Shown piece after piece: positions 22,893 to 34,786 of a stretch of 64,000 nt of DNA. The notes beneath the pieces were generated by a model. The model made no database searches and was not told the origin of the DNA. It saw only the letters and a program-made list of their open reading frames with translations. Positions within the stretch are counted from its first letter, which is position 1. The number at the start of each line of letters is the position of its first letter. The DNA is from Marasmius tenuissimus (taxonomy: Eukaryota; Basidiomycota; Agaricomycetes; Agaricales; Marasmiaceae), in assembly GCA_029532415.1 (NCBI GenBank), contig JAQOTA010000071.1, positions 558,001 to 622,000 of the forward strand, read 5' to 3'. Position numbers and translations under genes: made by a program.

Positions 22893-24493
22893 CGTACGCG
22901 AGCGTCGGAGCTGCTGGTCGCAACCAATACTTCCCTCCTTCCCCGTCTTCGCTTCAGCAGGACGTCCGTGTCCAAAACCGTCGGGCGGCTCTCGATGACA
23001 GTGCATGAGCTCGAACGTTTCCCTCTCACCTTATTTGCCACTCCCACCGCCGTTTCGTTATCGAAGACCAAGTCTTCCCATTTCCGGTCTCCAATCGATT
23101 CGCGTAACGTCCAAATCACACTCGCAATCCCCCATTCTTCTCGGCGTTCTCAACTCGTTATGGCCTATAGTTTGCTCACTGCTCACTTCGAGTTCGATGT
23201 GCTCCCTAGCGCAGCCGATAGAGGAGGGCATTGGGATAGACTAGACTCCATGTGTTTTCTATAGCTACCTCGAAGGTGCCCACAAACCACTTCCCCGGAA
23301 ACACGACGCATCCGGGCTTTAGCCTCCGCCATCGACGGATATTCTAGCGCGCGCACATTCGGCCTTCCGTCATCCAGGGAGGGAAGCGCTGGTGTTCAAG
23401 CTCAAGGTTCTGCAAAAGTTGGATCGGTGAAGAGCACTGGCTGGGATGAAGGTCGTGTAGGACGGGGATGAGGCCGAGCGCTATATTGCCAACGGAGGTG
23501 CTCGCAGTGTCGCGGTGACACTAGCTTTTCTGTGCTTGGTACTGAGATCTGAAGAAACTTATAGTTTGTAGTGTACATGATCGTATGGTTTATTCATTTT
23601 TGTATCGTGCGATGGAAACGTGCGTTCCTACCACTTGTATGAACTCGGTAAATGAGAAGTGGCAATACGTCCCGAGGTCTAAACATGCGACCTATATCAA
23701 AAAGCCGGACACCATGCAGGATAAAAGACGGAGGAGAACGAAGCGGGTGCACGAGAAAGTAATATGCTGATGTCGGGAGGTGTGAAAGGATGCCAATGGT
23801 ACCACGAGAAGGAAGGAATGAAGGGGCGAGAAGAGATTCGTAAAACCTGGAAATAAACAAGTAGAAAAATCCCCCATAATGGAGGAACGGGAGGCCAAGG
23901 CTGATCATATCCGCAAGGAAGAACTCACCATTCACGAATCACTCGTCAATAAACCCTATCAAAATCCTGTCAACCAATCCGACGGGTGTATCAGCACAAA
24001 TTGCCATGAGCATGACCCCAATCGACCGCTATCGTGTGCTTTGTTTTGCGTAGCGATATGGACACGTCGAGTTCAACGGAGACTTCGACGGACAAGGGTG
24101 TGATGTAAGTCCGAGACTCGTAAAAAGACACTGTTTATCTCTTGACCCCCGAAAATCTTCGTTTCACTACACGGACGGACTTGAAGTCAATGATAGTGTT
24201 GAAATGGATAAAGACGCTCTCGTAGAGGAAAAGAATCATGTAAAAGAGGCTTGCAAGGAAACAACGTGGAAGCTTCTGGGTTGTCTGAATGATGCTTCGA
24301 CCATTGGAGTTCGTAAGGGCACTGTATACCATCACCGAGACCAGTTTGGAGCCACAAGACCGGAAAGAGAACAGTCGAAGGATAGTAGATTGGAATCGAT
24401 GGAAGCCCCGGAGATTTTGAGTTGAGAAATTGTCCAGTAAAATGATCCGTGAGTTGGTCATACGTATCAGCACCGTTTGTTCAGAAAGCCATA
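22893..24493. other. Intergenic, no confident gene
   Basis: About 1.6 kb with scattered short frames on both strands (for example 22968-23264 plus and 23594-23935 minus). None shows family motifs, and codon usage looks unstructured. The first 150 bases should be the 3' region of paralogue A. I see no repeat or RNA gene. Confidence 0.4.
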
Positions 24494-24757
24494 AGTCGTC
24501 AAGACGCGTAAGTCTAACGCGACGTACTCTTGGTCTCTCCTCCTTTGGTCATCACCTTCGTCGACGTGCATGCAATAGTTGTATACGACAGTGTAAAGCG
24601 CCGGGAGCGTCGAGCCTTCCAGTTTAGTGATTATGCGGTTGAGGCCAATGTCGAGAAATGCCCATGTCTCATTTAATTCTGCTGTTCGTGAAGGTCGCTT
24701 TGCGAATGGGTCGGTGGGTGAGGTTGAACGTAGGGTGAATCACGAAGAAACGCAAGG
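24494..24757 (-). pseudogene. Second cullin N-terminal fragment, heavily degraded
   Basis: The minus strand reads LNETWAFLDIG, IITKLEG and LPALYTVVYNYC, matching the first part of the cullin relic at 17.5-17.8 kb and preceded by the same TSPTDPFAK-like N-terminus. Compared with that copy it has lost about 20 bases around the TFPNYT position and carries several substitutions. It ends in the same flanking bases (GTCAAGACGCG) as the other relic, so the two are products of one duplication event with different decay. The surrounding sequence to 25.1 kb holds nothing recognisable. Confidence 0.72.
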
Positions 24758-25132
24758 CACGTGTCGAGTCTGGAGTCTGGACTGCTGGGCGTCGGCAGAG
24801 GAGCGAAATGGCCGGCGGCTCTCGATCAACGGCATCATGCTCAGCAAATTTATCACAATTATGTCGCGGTTGACTCAGATCGCAGCGGTTGGTGTAGTTG
24901 ACTGATCCTTGGTACCCGACTTCCACCATCATGGCACTTTTCTAGACCCTTCGAGCCCTAGTGCTGTTACTTACATATCGAGTCCCGTACTAAGCGTTAC
25001 CCCCGTAGTGCTATGCATGCTGGGAGCAATAACCCAAAAATAGGACGGTAACTGGGGACTACTGAAGTTTCAAGGTACATATACTTAGAAGCCAGTACGG
25101 ACACCCCAATCCCCTTTCTACCCAGCTTCACT

Positions 25133-27391
25133 ATGATTATCGTTATCTGGTGTCTCCTCGAGCAATTTCTGGTCCTCGCTGTGCGAGGCCAGAACCTGAC
25201 TGTGCCTTCGTCCTGGGCTGTACGTGCTTCATTGACTATGGAATATCCACTTACACTATACGTCTACGGCGGTCCAGAAAACCACTATCAATGCCTCTCG
25301 CGAAGAACAAATCAACCGTACGGCAGAAGCGATCGACGCATTCATCGCGTCCGACGACTTTTTCTCCCAGCCTCCTAGTAATCTCTCTGAAACCTATTCG
25401 GCTCATGGGGAATTACTGGCTTTGATTGCAGACTTCGATATCTTCACAAAGCAGACCAGATATAAGGAAACTGCACAGCGGCATCTCCTTCCCGCTTTAC
25501 AGCGTACAAAACCAGATTCCAAGTGAGTAAAGTCCACCATATTTGAACCAGTCCCAATGTGATATTCCAATCCTACAGTTTAGTAAGTGCCCTCGGTTCA
25601 CTCTCCCCGGTGTTCAGGAAGTCGTGATCTTCGGATTTATCCCTCCAGGTCAAGAATATATTGTAAGCTTTTGTTCCTCGTCTTCCCTGGCACTACACAC
25701 CTCTGAACACATGGAATTTCCAGTCTTTATGCACAGGCGGCTGCCCGTGCGTATCTTGCGTATCAAGACGAGGCATTCTTGGAAATTGCAAAGGAATACT
25801 GGAATTCCAGCAGGAGCTTGACGCTCTCAGATGAAGACATACGGTCAAGGAGCTCGTCGGCTAAAAGCGAGATCAACTCTACCATCAGTTTGACTTGCTC
25901 AAAATCTGACAGTGAGTCACTTTACGTTGTGAGGACCGCCACTCAATGCTGATGCATCAAGATATCAGGTCTGAAATACACACTGGCCGGCGGGACGTTC
26001 CAAAGCGCAGTAAGTACGGCTGGAGTACAGAAAGACAGGACGTGCCCCGTATTGAACTGAATGGTCCATACAGACTGATGACGACGATCTGACCATAACG
26101 ACTGGTGCAACCGCGTAAGACTTTCAGTTGTTTCTAGCGCCCTCGGCTTTGACTCCGCTTATCTGATGCCAGAAACTACCTGACGTACGCTGTCCCCACC
26201 TCTTGCTTGAATGGAGGATCCTGAATCTTTTGACTATCAAAGGCTCACCGTCTCACTTGCAACTTGTATACCGTCAAGCTCGAATCCAATATACATCAAC
26301 GTCGCGGGCCAGATGAGCCAGTTCATGCAAGACGCACTCTACAAAAAATCTGGGATCTTTCACAGTGGAATCACACCGGGGAAGCAAGATTGCCCGGCTC
26401 ATGGGGATGTTGATACAACTGCTGTATCTGACGCCGCGTTCACGATGCAGGCATTGTCGTCGCTAGCATTGAACGCAAATGGTGATGGTCTCAAGAACAT
26501 GTGAGTACCCCCACTACATACCAATCCCGCAGCTGATGCCTTTTGTTAAAGTCTCATTAGCATGACTCAACACACAACTGGGAACACTTGGAACTCTGAC
26601 GACGGTGTCCTTGGTGATTTGGACTACCTATTCCGCAGTTCGGTGGCTGACACGTCGTCACAGACCCTCAAAGGTTTCCGACGGAGACCGAGAACAATGT
26701 CCATACCTCACAACAACTACTTCGGAGCTATTTTAATTTGGCTTTTGACGAAGGAGACTTATATCCGAAGCTGAAGACGTATATTCGCACTTACCTAGCT
26801 GTTCAGGCAAGTTCCCTTTTACTGAGTATCGGTTATCCTTTCTCTGATCACTAACGCGACTATCAGTACAATGCACTTGTGGGACAGTCTACTTTTGCCA
26901 GTGACGCCCCAAATTTGTACGGAACCGGATCAAAACACAAACGCCAGCTCGATCCGGACGCACAACTACTGGCCATCACTACACTGTTGGGCGGGGTGAT
27001 CTCAAGCGAGAATCCCACCACACCCGATATTGATAGTCGCGGCCGACGCCCACAGATTGGAGTCATAGTTGGTGGCATAGTTGGAGGCGTTTTGGGTCTT
27101 TTTTTGGTTGCTGCAGTATGCTATTATTACCTGCGCCGACGAAGGCAGTTGCGGTCCCTGCCAATCGTGGATCCATACCCAGTGGTGATTTCCGAAAAGA
27201 CCGTCTCCTGGCGAAACTTTGTAAAGCCTCAGAAGGCTCCGGGACCCCCCAGCATTGCGGTAGCCACAATTTCGGCCACGATACCACCCGCCGTAGAGCC
27301 CCGTCCCAGTCGTATGCGTAAGGCGGATAAACGACCGGACTTGGATGATAGCCCTCCAGAGTACCGTAGCCAGGCCGGGACCGTAATCTGA
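25133..27391 (+). CDS. GH76-like secreted, membrane-anchored protein (copy 1)
   Basis: Exon 1 encodes a signal peptide (MIIVIWCLLEQFLVLAVRGQ). The spliced product continues INASREEQINRTAEAIDAF, ELLALIADFDIFTKQTRYK, AARAYLAYQDEAFLEIAKEY, YTLAGGTFQSA and DAAFTMQALSSLA, then ends with a transmembrane helix (VGGIVGGVLGLFLVAAVCYY), a stop-transfer RRRR and a Pro-rich cytoplasmic tail. The helical repeats and the LAYQDEAFLEIAKEYWN block resemble glycoside hydrolase family 76 (alpha-1,6-mannanases acting on fungal cell-wall mannan). I could not place the family's catalytic Asp-Asp pair, so it may be a non-catalytic derivative. The intron before YNALVGQS uses a GC donor (CAG|GCAAGT), shared with copy 2 at 56000-58431. 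About ten introns; the small middle exons are uncertain. Confidence 0.65.
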
Positions 27392-28742
27392 CAGTACGAA
27401 ACGAACTTTCAATTCTTCTCGCCCAATAGATCGCCACCCGAACTTTGTGGGAGGTATACATCATACGACTTACTCTCCATTCCCGAAATTTGTATCTTCC
27501 CCATTGGCTCGTGAAAGCAGAGGAACTTGTATTGGACTTGTACGCATTGGACTGAGCTCTGTTCTTACCTACCTTACCGTGTACACAGAAGTACATATCT
27601 TCTTCATCGCGACATCCTGTCTCGTCTGAATACCTAAAACTGCTCTCAGCACACCTCTGTCCTCTCTCTCTTCTTCCGATGCCATCACTTTCAGCTATCC
27701 CAAGCTTACTGTTCGCAACGTGGGTTCATCTGCTCGATATCTTGTCTATACTTCGGCGAACGTCAAAAAGCTCAGAGCAAGGTCGTTGTATCCCGAGGCC
27801 CGGGCAGGCAAGCGAGGTATGTACCGTCCAAATCAACCCCCCAGGATAGTGACGGTGCCGTAGAGGCCGCAGTGACCGTGGGAACTCGGCATCCAGGAGC
27901 CATGTTCCGCAAGGCCTCAAAGGCTCGCAGTGTGAACGTTGGTGAATGTATATCTCCGCCGACGACTTTGCTCACATTTACAATAGGCAAGAGGACATTT
28001 TGGGAGTTACCGGGAGATATTCTGAGAACGGGAGTGAACGATTCGTTTGCTTGTCTGTCCAAGTCCCCAACACTGCAACAGGGGGTCGGCGGTTTCGAAG
28101 GGTAAAATTGAAGCAAGGTGGCTGGGAAAGCAAGGTGAGCCACCAATCATGGGACATTGAAGGGAGTCTGGTGGCCATTACTCAAGTAATAGTTAGTATT
28201 CACCGCTGGAGACGGGATTAAGGATAATTAATCAGAAGTCCAAGCTGAGCCGACTCGGACGGCCCCTTCAAGATGCATGAGTTGCACATGCCACAGAAGC
28301 GCTCGCGGCTTGGACGGCTTCCCACGCACGCCCCTGGAGGGAGGCTGGTTGATTTGGGCGCTAGCTCGCTTGCCTACTTCATGTCACTGAGCGCCTTCTC
28401 ACCACTCACAGCTGGGACTTTCGATAGAGGTAGGTGAGAATCATTCGCCTTTCTGATGACATCTTTTCACCCTCTTCAAGCGCCAAACGACTATGATAAA
28501 TGAAAAGTTGCCGTTCTCCCAATGAATCACTGGGCTCTCCGAGTAGAGCTGAGAATCCTCTGATTGATCAACCGGCGAAGATTCCTGTAGAGCGATAATT
28601 CAAATACCCATGGCCACGACGGTGATTCATGACCGCAGTTGACTTGGAGAGGGCTGTACTGTTATGCTTATCCTGCTCGCCGTGTCGCAATCCCAGATTC
28701 GTACTATACCTCTGTCCTGCTACCACTGACTCAGCTGTAGCC
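27392..28742. other. Intergenic, no confident gene
   Basis: The sequence lies between the GH76-like gene and paralogue B. A minus-strand frame at 27772-28146 (124 residues, FEALRNMAPGCRVPTVTA) has somewhat protein-like composition, but I do not recognise it and it has no clear start or splice context. The last few hundred bases should hold the promoter of paralogue B. Confidence 0.35.
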
Positions 28743-31700
28743 ATGGATTCTTCTTTTGCTCCTCCTGAGGATGTGGATATGGACTCGAACGAACATAAAG
28801 AAGAGACATGGTGGGGTTGATTCGATCTTGTTGGAGATCCTCCGCCGTTATCATCCGGGGGACCTCCTGCCAGCACAAGGTCTGAGCCAGGTATGGTACC
28901 GTGTGGTACCCAGAACGAGGGCGACCACAACGAGACCTACAACAGTTCGCACGGTATGTCCCCACTCCGTCCAAATATTCGTGAAGAAAGTCTCAATCAT
29001 ACCTGTCAATACAGTATACAGGGAACAGGTGAGTAATCATGGAGATGTTTGTAGAGGCAGCAAGGTTTATACATATCTTGACCCTTTAGAAGTACGACCG
29101 AAGGTCGCACAGCGTGCGGGGGTTCATGTTCATGTTCACCAACGGGCAAAGTGAGTTTACAGGTTATGCGGTACGAATCGCATACTGAAAGTCTGTCTAA
29201 AGTTCTCCATTATCTTCGCCGTCCCATACTCATGTCACACCAGATCGCTCACAAAACAGCCTCTACAACCCTCTACCCACGCCTCCGACCTCTGATTCAG
29301 ATTTATCGCCTCGACCGGGGATAACTGGGGACGAGGAGCAGACGCGGACGCGAAGCCACAGTTACGAGTTACTGTTACTTCAATGCGGGCTAGGATTTCC
29401 ATTGTGGATGCCCTCTCCTCGTTGCACACCAGACGGAGAATATGAACTGGACATCGGAGACGTCGGGGTCTTGTCTCACGGGCTTCCCTTCAATACACTC
29501 TTCAACATCACCCAATCTCCGACTAGTCCGGCGAATAAGGACGGTATTCCAGAAGGCGTTGATCCACCTTGCCCCCTGGCATCTCGATGGTTCACAATCA
29601 AGAAGGGATATCATCCCCCAGAAACAGTACTCATTCGACCAGCACGAGCGATTTCCAAGCAAGAAGCACATGCTGGCGCTGGATTCAAGTACGTCCCTGG
29701 CTCTCCCTTTGCTTGAACTATATCCAGACTAATCTGAAAACCGTCAAACAGTGTCTTTAATTTTCGTTTGTCTGCCGAAGGGGGTGCTCTGTTGATGCTC
29801 CCGCAAGGAGGCACACTGAAGAAACTGGAGAAAACAGCGAGTTTCAAGGAGCGTCTACGGTTCCACTGGCGCCAGTGGTACGACTTTGCACAGGGGCAGG
29901 TGGATCTCGACGATGGCCAAGCTCTCTACCTTGTGACCAGCGTCGAGAGGTGTGCAACCTGGGCGATGGCTTTATGGGACGCGGTTCCAAATGTTGCCTG
30001 TGACGAGCTGGAGTTGTTGAAGCTACTTCACGAGTCCAAGCCACAGACATTTCTAGTTACTACTTTCAGCTTCATCACATGACCCAACTGTATTGGGTGG
30101 CTTGATTTGTTCCCACGACATACAACAAAAGTTTCTGTTTCGCAAAAGCTCACCTCAGTTGAAGTCCACGTCAACTGAGGTGAGTCTAACCTTTTATTCA
30201 AGTCACATACATTTTACTTACGTGCTATCTAGCAATCTACGTTTACAGGTACATATAGAATATACTAGTTGAAGTCCACGTCAACTGAGCAATCTACATT
30301 TACAGGAGTCGTTAGAGCTCACTGTTGACGGTACTACCGGTGCCTGCTCGTGGGCATTCCCTCCCGTACGGTGCTCCACGCAATCATCAGATCCCCTGGC
30401 TACAGCAAATAACCCGCAATCTGGTCCGAGGGAGACCGTTTTCGTTCGTGGGTTTCGGATAGACAGGTTCGATGGGAGTATCAATCAGAGGCCACCCGGC
30501 TTCTCATTACAGCCTGGAAAAGGAAAGGACGATAATAGCGACGGTCACTCGAATTCTAGGGGAGGTAGTTCACGAGATCTTTCTTCCTTTGGCGACTCCT
30601 CCAATTCAACGTTTCCAACTCGTTATTCGTGCTCCGGCGGTGGAAGCTCTGGAGCATCAAATCCTCAATCCGACTCCCCGGACCCCCTGATAGACACAAC
30701 GCAGATTATGGAGCTAGACCCGAACCGCTCTGATAATGAAGGTGTTTCCGTAAGATCTTTCCTTGCTGTGGTTTGGCCACCGAACTGAGCCATCTGAAAC
30801 ATTTCTCAGGTTACCCATCCCTGCGAGGTGATCAACAAATTTGCTTTTGAGTTGATGTCACATATGAAACCAGCCTTGGATACTGGTTGTGTGGCGTTCT
30901 CACACGACGACGACTGGATCAGTATCCTCCAAGATGTATGTATCATAGACACTCTCCTAGTCCCTTTGACGATGACCGACTTGTACAGTCTGATAAAGGG
31001 ATCCCTCTAGAGACTGAGATCATCCGACGAATATGCTCCCAGTTCAAGTTCGCCATCGGAGGAAGTGAGTGCTACGCTTTGGAATGTCCTGATTTAAATT
31101 TACAGTACGTTAGATACCACATTCACGGTGTCAATGACCAATTTGGATAAAGAGCTTCTCGAGAACGCGAGGCCCCTTCACTTCAAGGCCTCGGCGACTC
31201 AATCCCAGTACTCTTGGAGTTTTGGGCGGAAGATAACGTGGCAGACGACCTTTCCCCTGGTGTGTTGCTGTCACGGTCTAGCGTCGATTATGGCACTCGC
31301 GACACGGGGGTAGAGCTTCGTAGTCACAAGCAGGACGATGCCATTCACTCAAGATCTCCAAATATGTCTGATACGGCGACGGAACCTACTGAGGAGCCGG
31401 CTTGGTGCCGAGCTTTATTTGCAATGGGGAGGCGCTCACCACAATACTTCTGCAAAGTACCAGGCTGCGCCTCGCAAGGTTTCACTCAAAAGCATAATCT
31501 TCAATGTGAGTCTTCCTGGCCCAAGAAGATTCTCTTTTGATCCAATACTCATCGACAATACCTTGGCAGATCACTTACGCTCACACCTGGGAATGAGGTT
31601 TGATTGTTCTTGTTCCAGAACGTTCCACTCGAGGAGCGACTTGAATAGACACGCGAGACGGATGGGTCACAACGCTCAGCCTTCCGAATCTTTTACCGGG

Positions 31701-31811
31701 CATCCGATTCATGATTCAGTCACGCATGCCAGTCGAAACAAGAATATCCACCCGACACAGTACACCGGGATCCAGCTTTTGTTCCAGCGACGCACAGGCC
31801 ATCCGAGTTAA
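28743..31811 (+). pseudogene. Paralogue B: module protein with C2H2 fingers, interrupted
   Basis: The 5' part is degenerate (MDSSFAPPEDVDMDSN then an early stop), but the NETYN and VYREQ exons of the family can be found near 28930-29030. The central module is clear: YELLLLQCGLGFPLWMPSP, DIGDVGVLSHGLPFN, SAEGGALLMLPQGG, HWRQWYDFAQ. A roughly 295-bp insert (about 30011-30305) splits the ELGSLEL region and brings an in-frame TGA. The module then resumes (ESLELTVDGTTGACSW, FVRGFRIDRFDG), followed by HPCEVINKFAFEL, FSHDDDWISI and two C2H2-type fingers at the end: YFCKVPGCASQGFTQKHNLQ with YHLRSHLG, and CSCSRTFHSRSDLNRH. If the insert is removed by splicing the gene could still work; as read, it is broken. 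Confidence 0.6.
30151..30306. repeat. Palindrome and direct repeats inside the paralogue B insert
   Basis: CACCTCAGTTGA (30151-30162) and TCAACTGAGGTG (30171-30182) form a 12-bp inverted repeat around an 8-base loop. The core AGTTGAAGTCCACGTCAACT recurs at 30267-30286. A second repeated piece, AGCAATCTAC[G/A]TTTACAGG, occurs at 30231-30249 and 30288-30306, each time ending in an acceptor-like TTTACAG. The final copy abuts the point where similarity to paralogues C-E resumes. Confidence 0.7.
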
Positions 31812-32128
31812 AATGCCATCCTCCGCTGCCGCCAGTTCACCAGTCACTGTGTCCCAGCAGCCTGAGCGTAATCACACACAGCTCCGTCAAAGCCCCATCC
31901 CCTACCAGCGAGGCACTCTTATCCAAGCACCAGGCTGGTCCGAGCATGCAAACACCTACCCAAGCGTTGACGTTGAGCCGCTAGCCCCGGAGGACCAACT
32001 CTCAAGCCTTACCTATCCCGCCGAGAGTATCATCAGTCCACATGTGGCCCAGCTGTTCCCCCATACCATTCCCCCTGGGCTAAGCTCCTAGCGAAAGGAG
32101 ATCGTGTACAGTTATCATAGTACTGAAC

Positions 32129-34201
32129 TCAATTTTGTTCTTCGTCTACTTTCCCATACACGAAATCACATCTTTTCTTCACCGCTGCGTCCTCAGTTTC
32201 CACATGGCTTCCGCTGTCACCATCTTGTCCTTGATGCAATACCATCTGTCTCGACCCAAGATCGACATCGTAGCTTGGCCATTCAGGGGATTGGTCTAGC
32301 TTGTACGTGTTCGGGTTATAGTCGCGAACGAAAGATATCCAATATGCAATCAGTTCCCTAGAGAACGCGCGTTGGTTCTCGTTGAGGGGCGTAAACGTCG
32401 CTGTGCCATTGTTGCTTAGAATCGGATGTAAGAAACCAATGTGGAGCCCGCAAAGGTGACATCGACTTACCCAGTCTTCGTACCGTTAAACATCATCCAG
32501 CTCTCGGCGGAGTGGGCTACCACTGAGCTGCCGAGAACGGGATTAGGTTGGTCATAACGGTAAGACCACACGTCGGTGTTAGCCTCGTTGAAGGCTCGAG
32601 CCATAAGCGGACGCTTGAATCAGGTATGAGCGCGAACATACACGCTGAGATGGTTTTGATACCCACCGCACAGACGAACACAGATTCTCCAGTTGTCACA
32701 CGGAATCGTTCGGAGAAAGAGCCAAACTGTTCTGCTGGGTACACCTGGTGAATGACGGTCAGTCTGTGTCGCTGTCGTTTGGGGTAAATTTTCGAAAGCC
32801 CATACCTCGAAGAACTCGGCAACGTCGTCATCAGACAAGGCTGGATACAGCCATCTCAGCCCTGTTTCCAGGTCTTGTTCCGGTAGGGAAGTTTCGTTTG
32901 AGGTAGCTCTGAGTGATTCGTGTCTCAGCGTCAACCACGAGGATAAAATGGTAGGACACACCCGACTAGTAAGGGTACTCGAACGAAATGGCTGTTCATC
33001 AACAGACGGGTAGGGTAATCTAGAATGAGCTTGCCATCGACCACTGGTCGGAAGAATCGGTACGGAGATGTGCTGCAACAGGCGTCAGTTTCAGTGAGCA
33101 GGTAAAAGGTGCGAGCCAGATGCACAATACAGCCAAAGTTTCTGCGGCATCCTGAGCCTTGACCAGAGCCCCAACATCTGCTTTCCTCAAACAGCTCATC
33201 TTCTCTGAGATGTTCCCATTTCCACAACCCGCATCGAGCGCGTAAAAGTCGAATAGGGCCTCCTGTTGTTCCATTTTGGGGACGGGAACTCGATACACGC
33301 TTTGAGCTATCGCCGCTGAGAACAACCTTTCGCTTGACGAGCCTTCGCGAACAAGGTGGAGGAGCACGGAGCTTCCGCCTGCACTGTGTCCATCGATGGT
33401 CACTCGGTCAGGGTCGCCGCCAAACGATTTGATGTTTCGTTGCACCCAGCGGAGAGCTTCTATTTGATCATGGAATCCAGCATTCAGGTCGAAATCTTCA
33501 GTTTCGGAGTTGGTGATTGGAGGTACCAAAAAGCCGAACGAGCCTACGCGATAGTAGACTGATACAATGATAATATTTGGACTTTGGTTGATCCAATGTT
33601 CGAACGGAAAGCTCCGGGGATTTCCAAAGGTGTAGCCTGAGATGAGTTTTAGTGGTTGTACGGAACAGTAGGGCTAATGTTCACCTCCACCGTGGAAGAA
33701 GACCATAACCGGCACTATGAACAGGTTCAACCAGATCCGGAAGCATACAGAGGCGTCGACGTACAGGCGGATTCGTGAGTCGCATTTACAGGCTTGTAAA
33801 CGTTGACCTTCAAACAATCCTCGCTCCCAGCACCACCAGGTAAACCATCTGAGATACAACCGGTAATAGATCATCGTAGATGTATCTTTGTAGACTAGAA
33901 GCATGAGCTCACCTCGACCTCCCTGAATGCAAAAATCGGGATAATTGCTCACATCTACAATCGCAGAATTCTTCTTTCTCCGTTCCACTTCCAACGGTAC
34001 TGGGGAGCGAAACCGTCTTTCGTCCACAGGTGGCCTAGCATAAGGTACGCCGAGGTATCCAATGGAATACTCTCCGAGTCGATATGTCGACCTGTATTTC
34101 GCGTATCCCACATCAACGATGTTCTCTGGCAATCGAGTTGGCCAGACACCTATAAGAGAGAGGAGGGCAATGGGTAATTGCGAGAGACTGGGAAGTAGCA
34201 T
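32129..34201 (-). CDS. Type-B carboxylesterase/lipase, secreted
   Basis: Read leftward from ATG 34201, it has a signal peptide (MLLPSLSQLPIALLSLIGVW), then GEYSIGYLGVPYARPPV, AGSEDCLKVNVYKPVN (the family's EDCLxxN signature), the oxyanion-hole LPVMVFFHGGG, and the nucleophile elbow GHSAGGSS (usually GESAGG; here H replaces E). The PPITNSETEDFDLNAGFHDQ and ALRWVQRNIKSFGGDPDRV region precedes it, and a C-terminal VVAHSAESWMMFNG carries the likely catalytic His. About seven introns. The stop is at 32129. The family hydrolyses carboxylic esters outside the cell. The gene points towards paralogue B (convergent). A broken duplicate lies at 15565-17010. Confidence 0.82.
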
Positions 34202-34786
34202 GGCTACAAGAGTGGGACTACGAGAGACTACGAGTCGATAGTGAGTCGAAATTCACGTCGTAATTGGTCGCATGACACAGTCGTGATGGAGGACTCCGAG
34301 GAGTTCCCCGTTGGCGTTGTGGAGTAAGCGCCGAGTAAACGGCAGTTCACCGGCAAACGGATCTTGACCAATTACCACAACGACTGACCTCCCCATTGCT
34401 TCTAATACTGCGTCCCGCCGTTCAAATATAGCTCACAGTGCTCATCTTTCGCCAATTTTATTGAATACCACTCACATGCACCGTCAACCGTGGACTCTCC
34501 CAGCCAAATATACAACAAAACTCACAGGGAACGAGGAACGGTCGATGAACCCCAATGTTCATGCAACAAAGATGTCCCTAGCCGACTTCTTTCTCCAATT
34601 TCAGGTTTAGATCTGGTCATGTTTACGAGCATTCGTGTTCAGACGGCTCAGTGAAGAGCTTCGATTGCACGTTGCTTGATATTTTTTACCCTTGTTAATT
34701 ATCGGCATTTCGGTTTATGACTTCGGCCACGATCACCAGAACGGGCCCATCTCCTCAAATACAGAGTCGACCCGGTTTCTTTCCTC
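34202..34786. promoter_or_regulatory. Shared upstream region of two divergent carboxylesterases
   Basis: A 585-bp non-coding stretch separates the start codons of the minus-strand gene (34201) and the plus-strand gene (34787). Any promoters for both must lie here. No specific box is convincing by eye. Confidence 0.4.
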
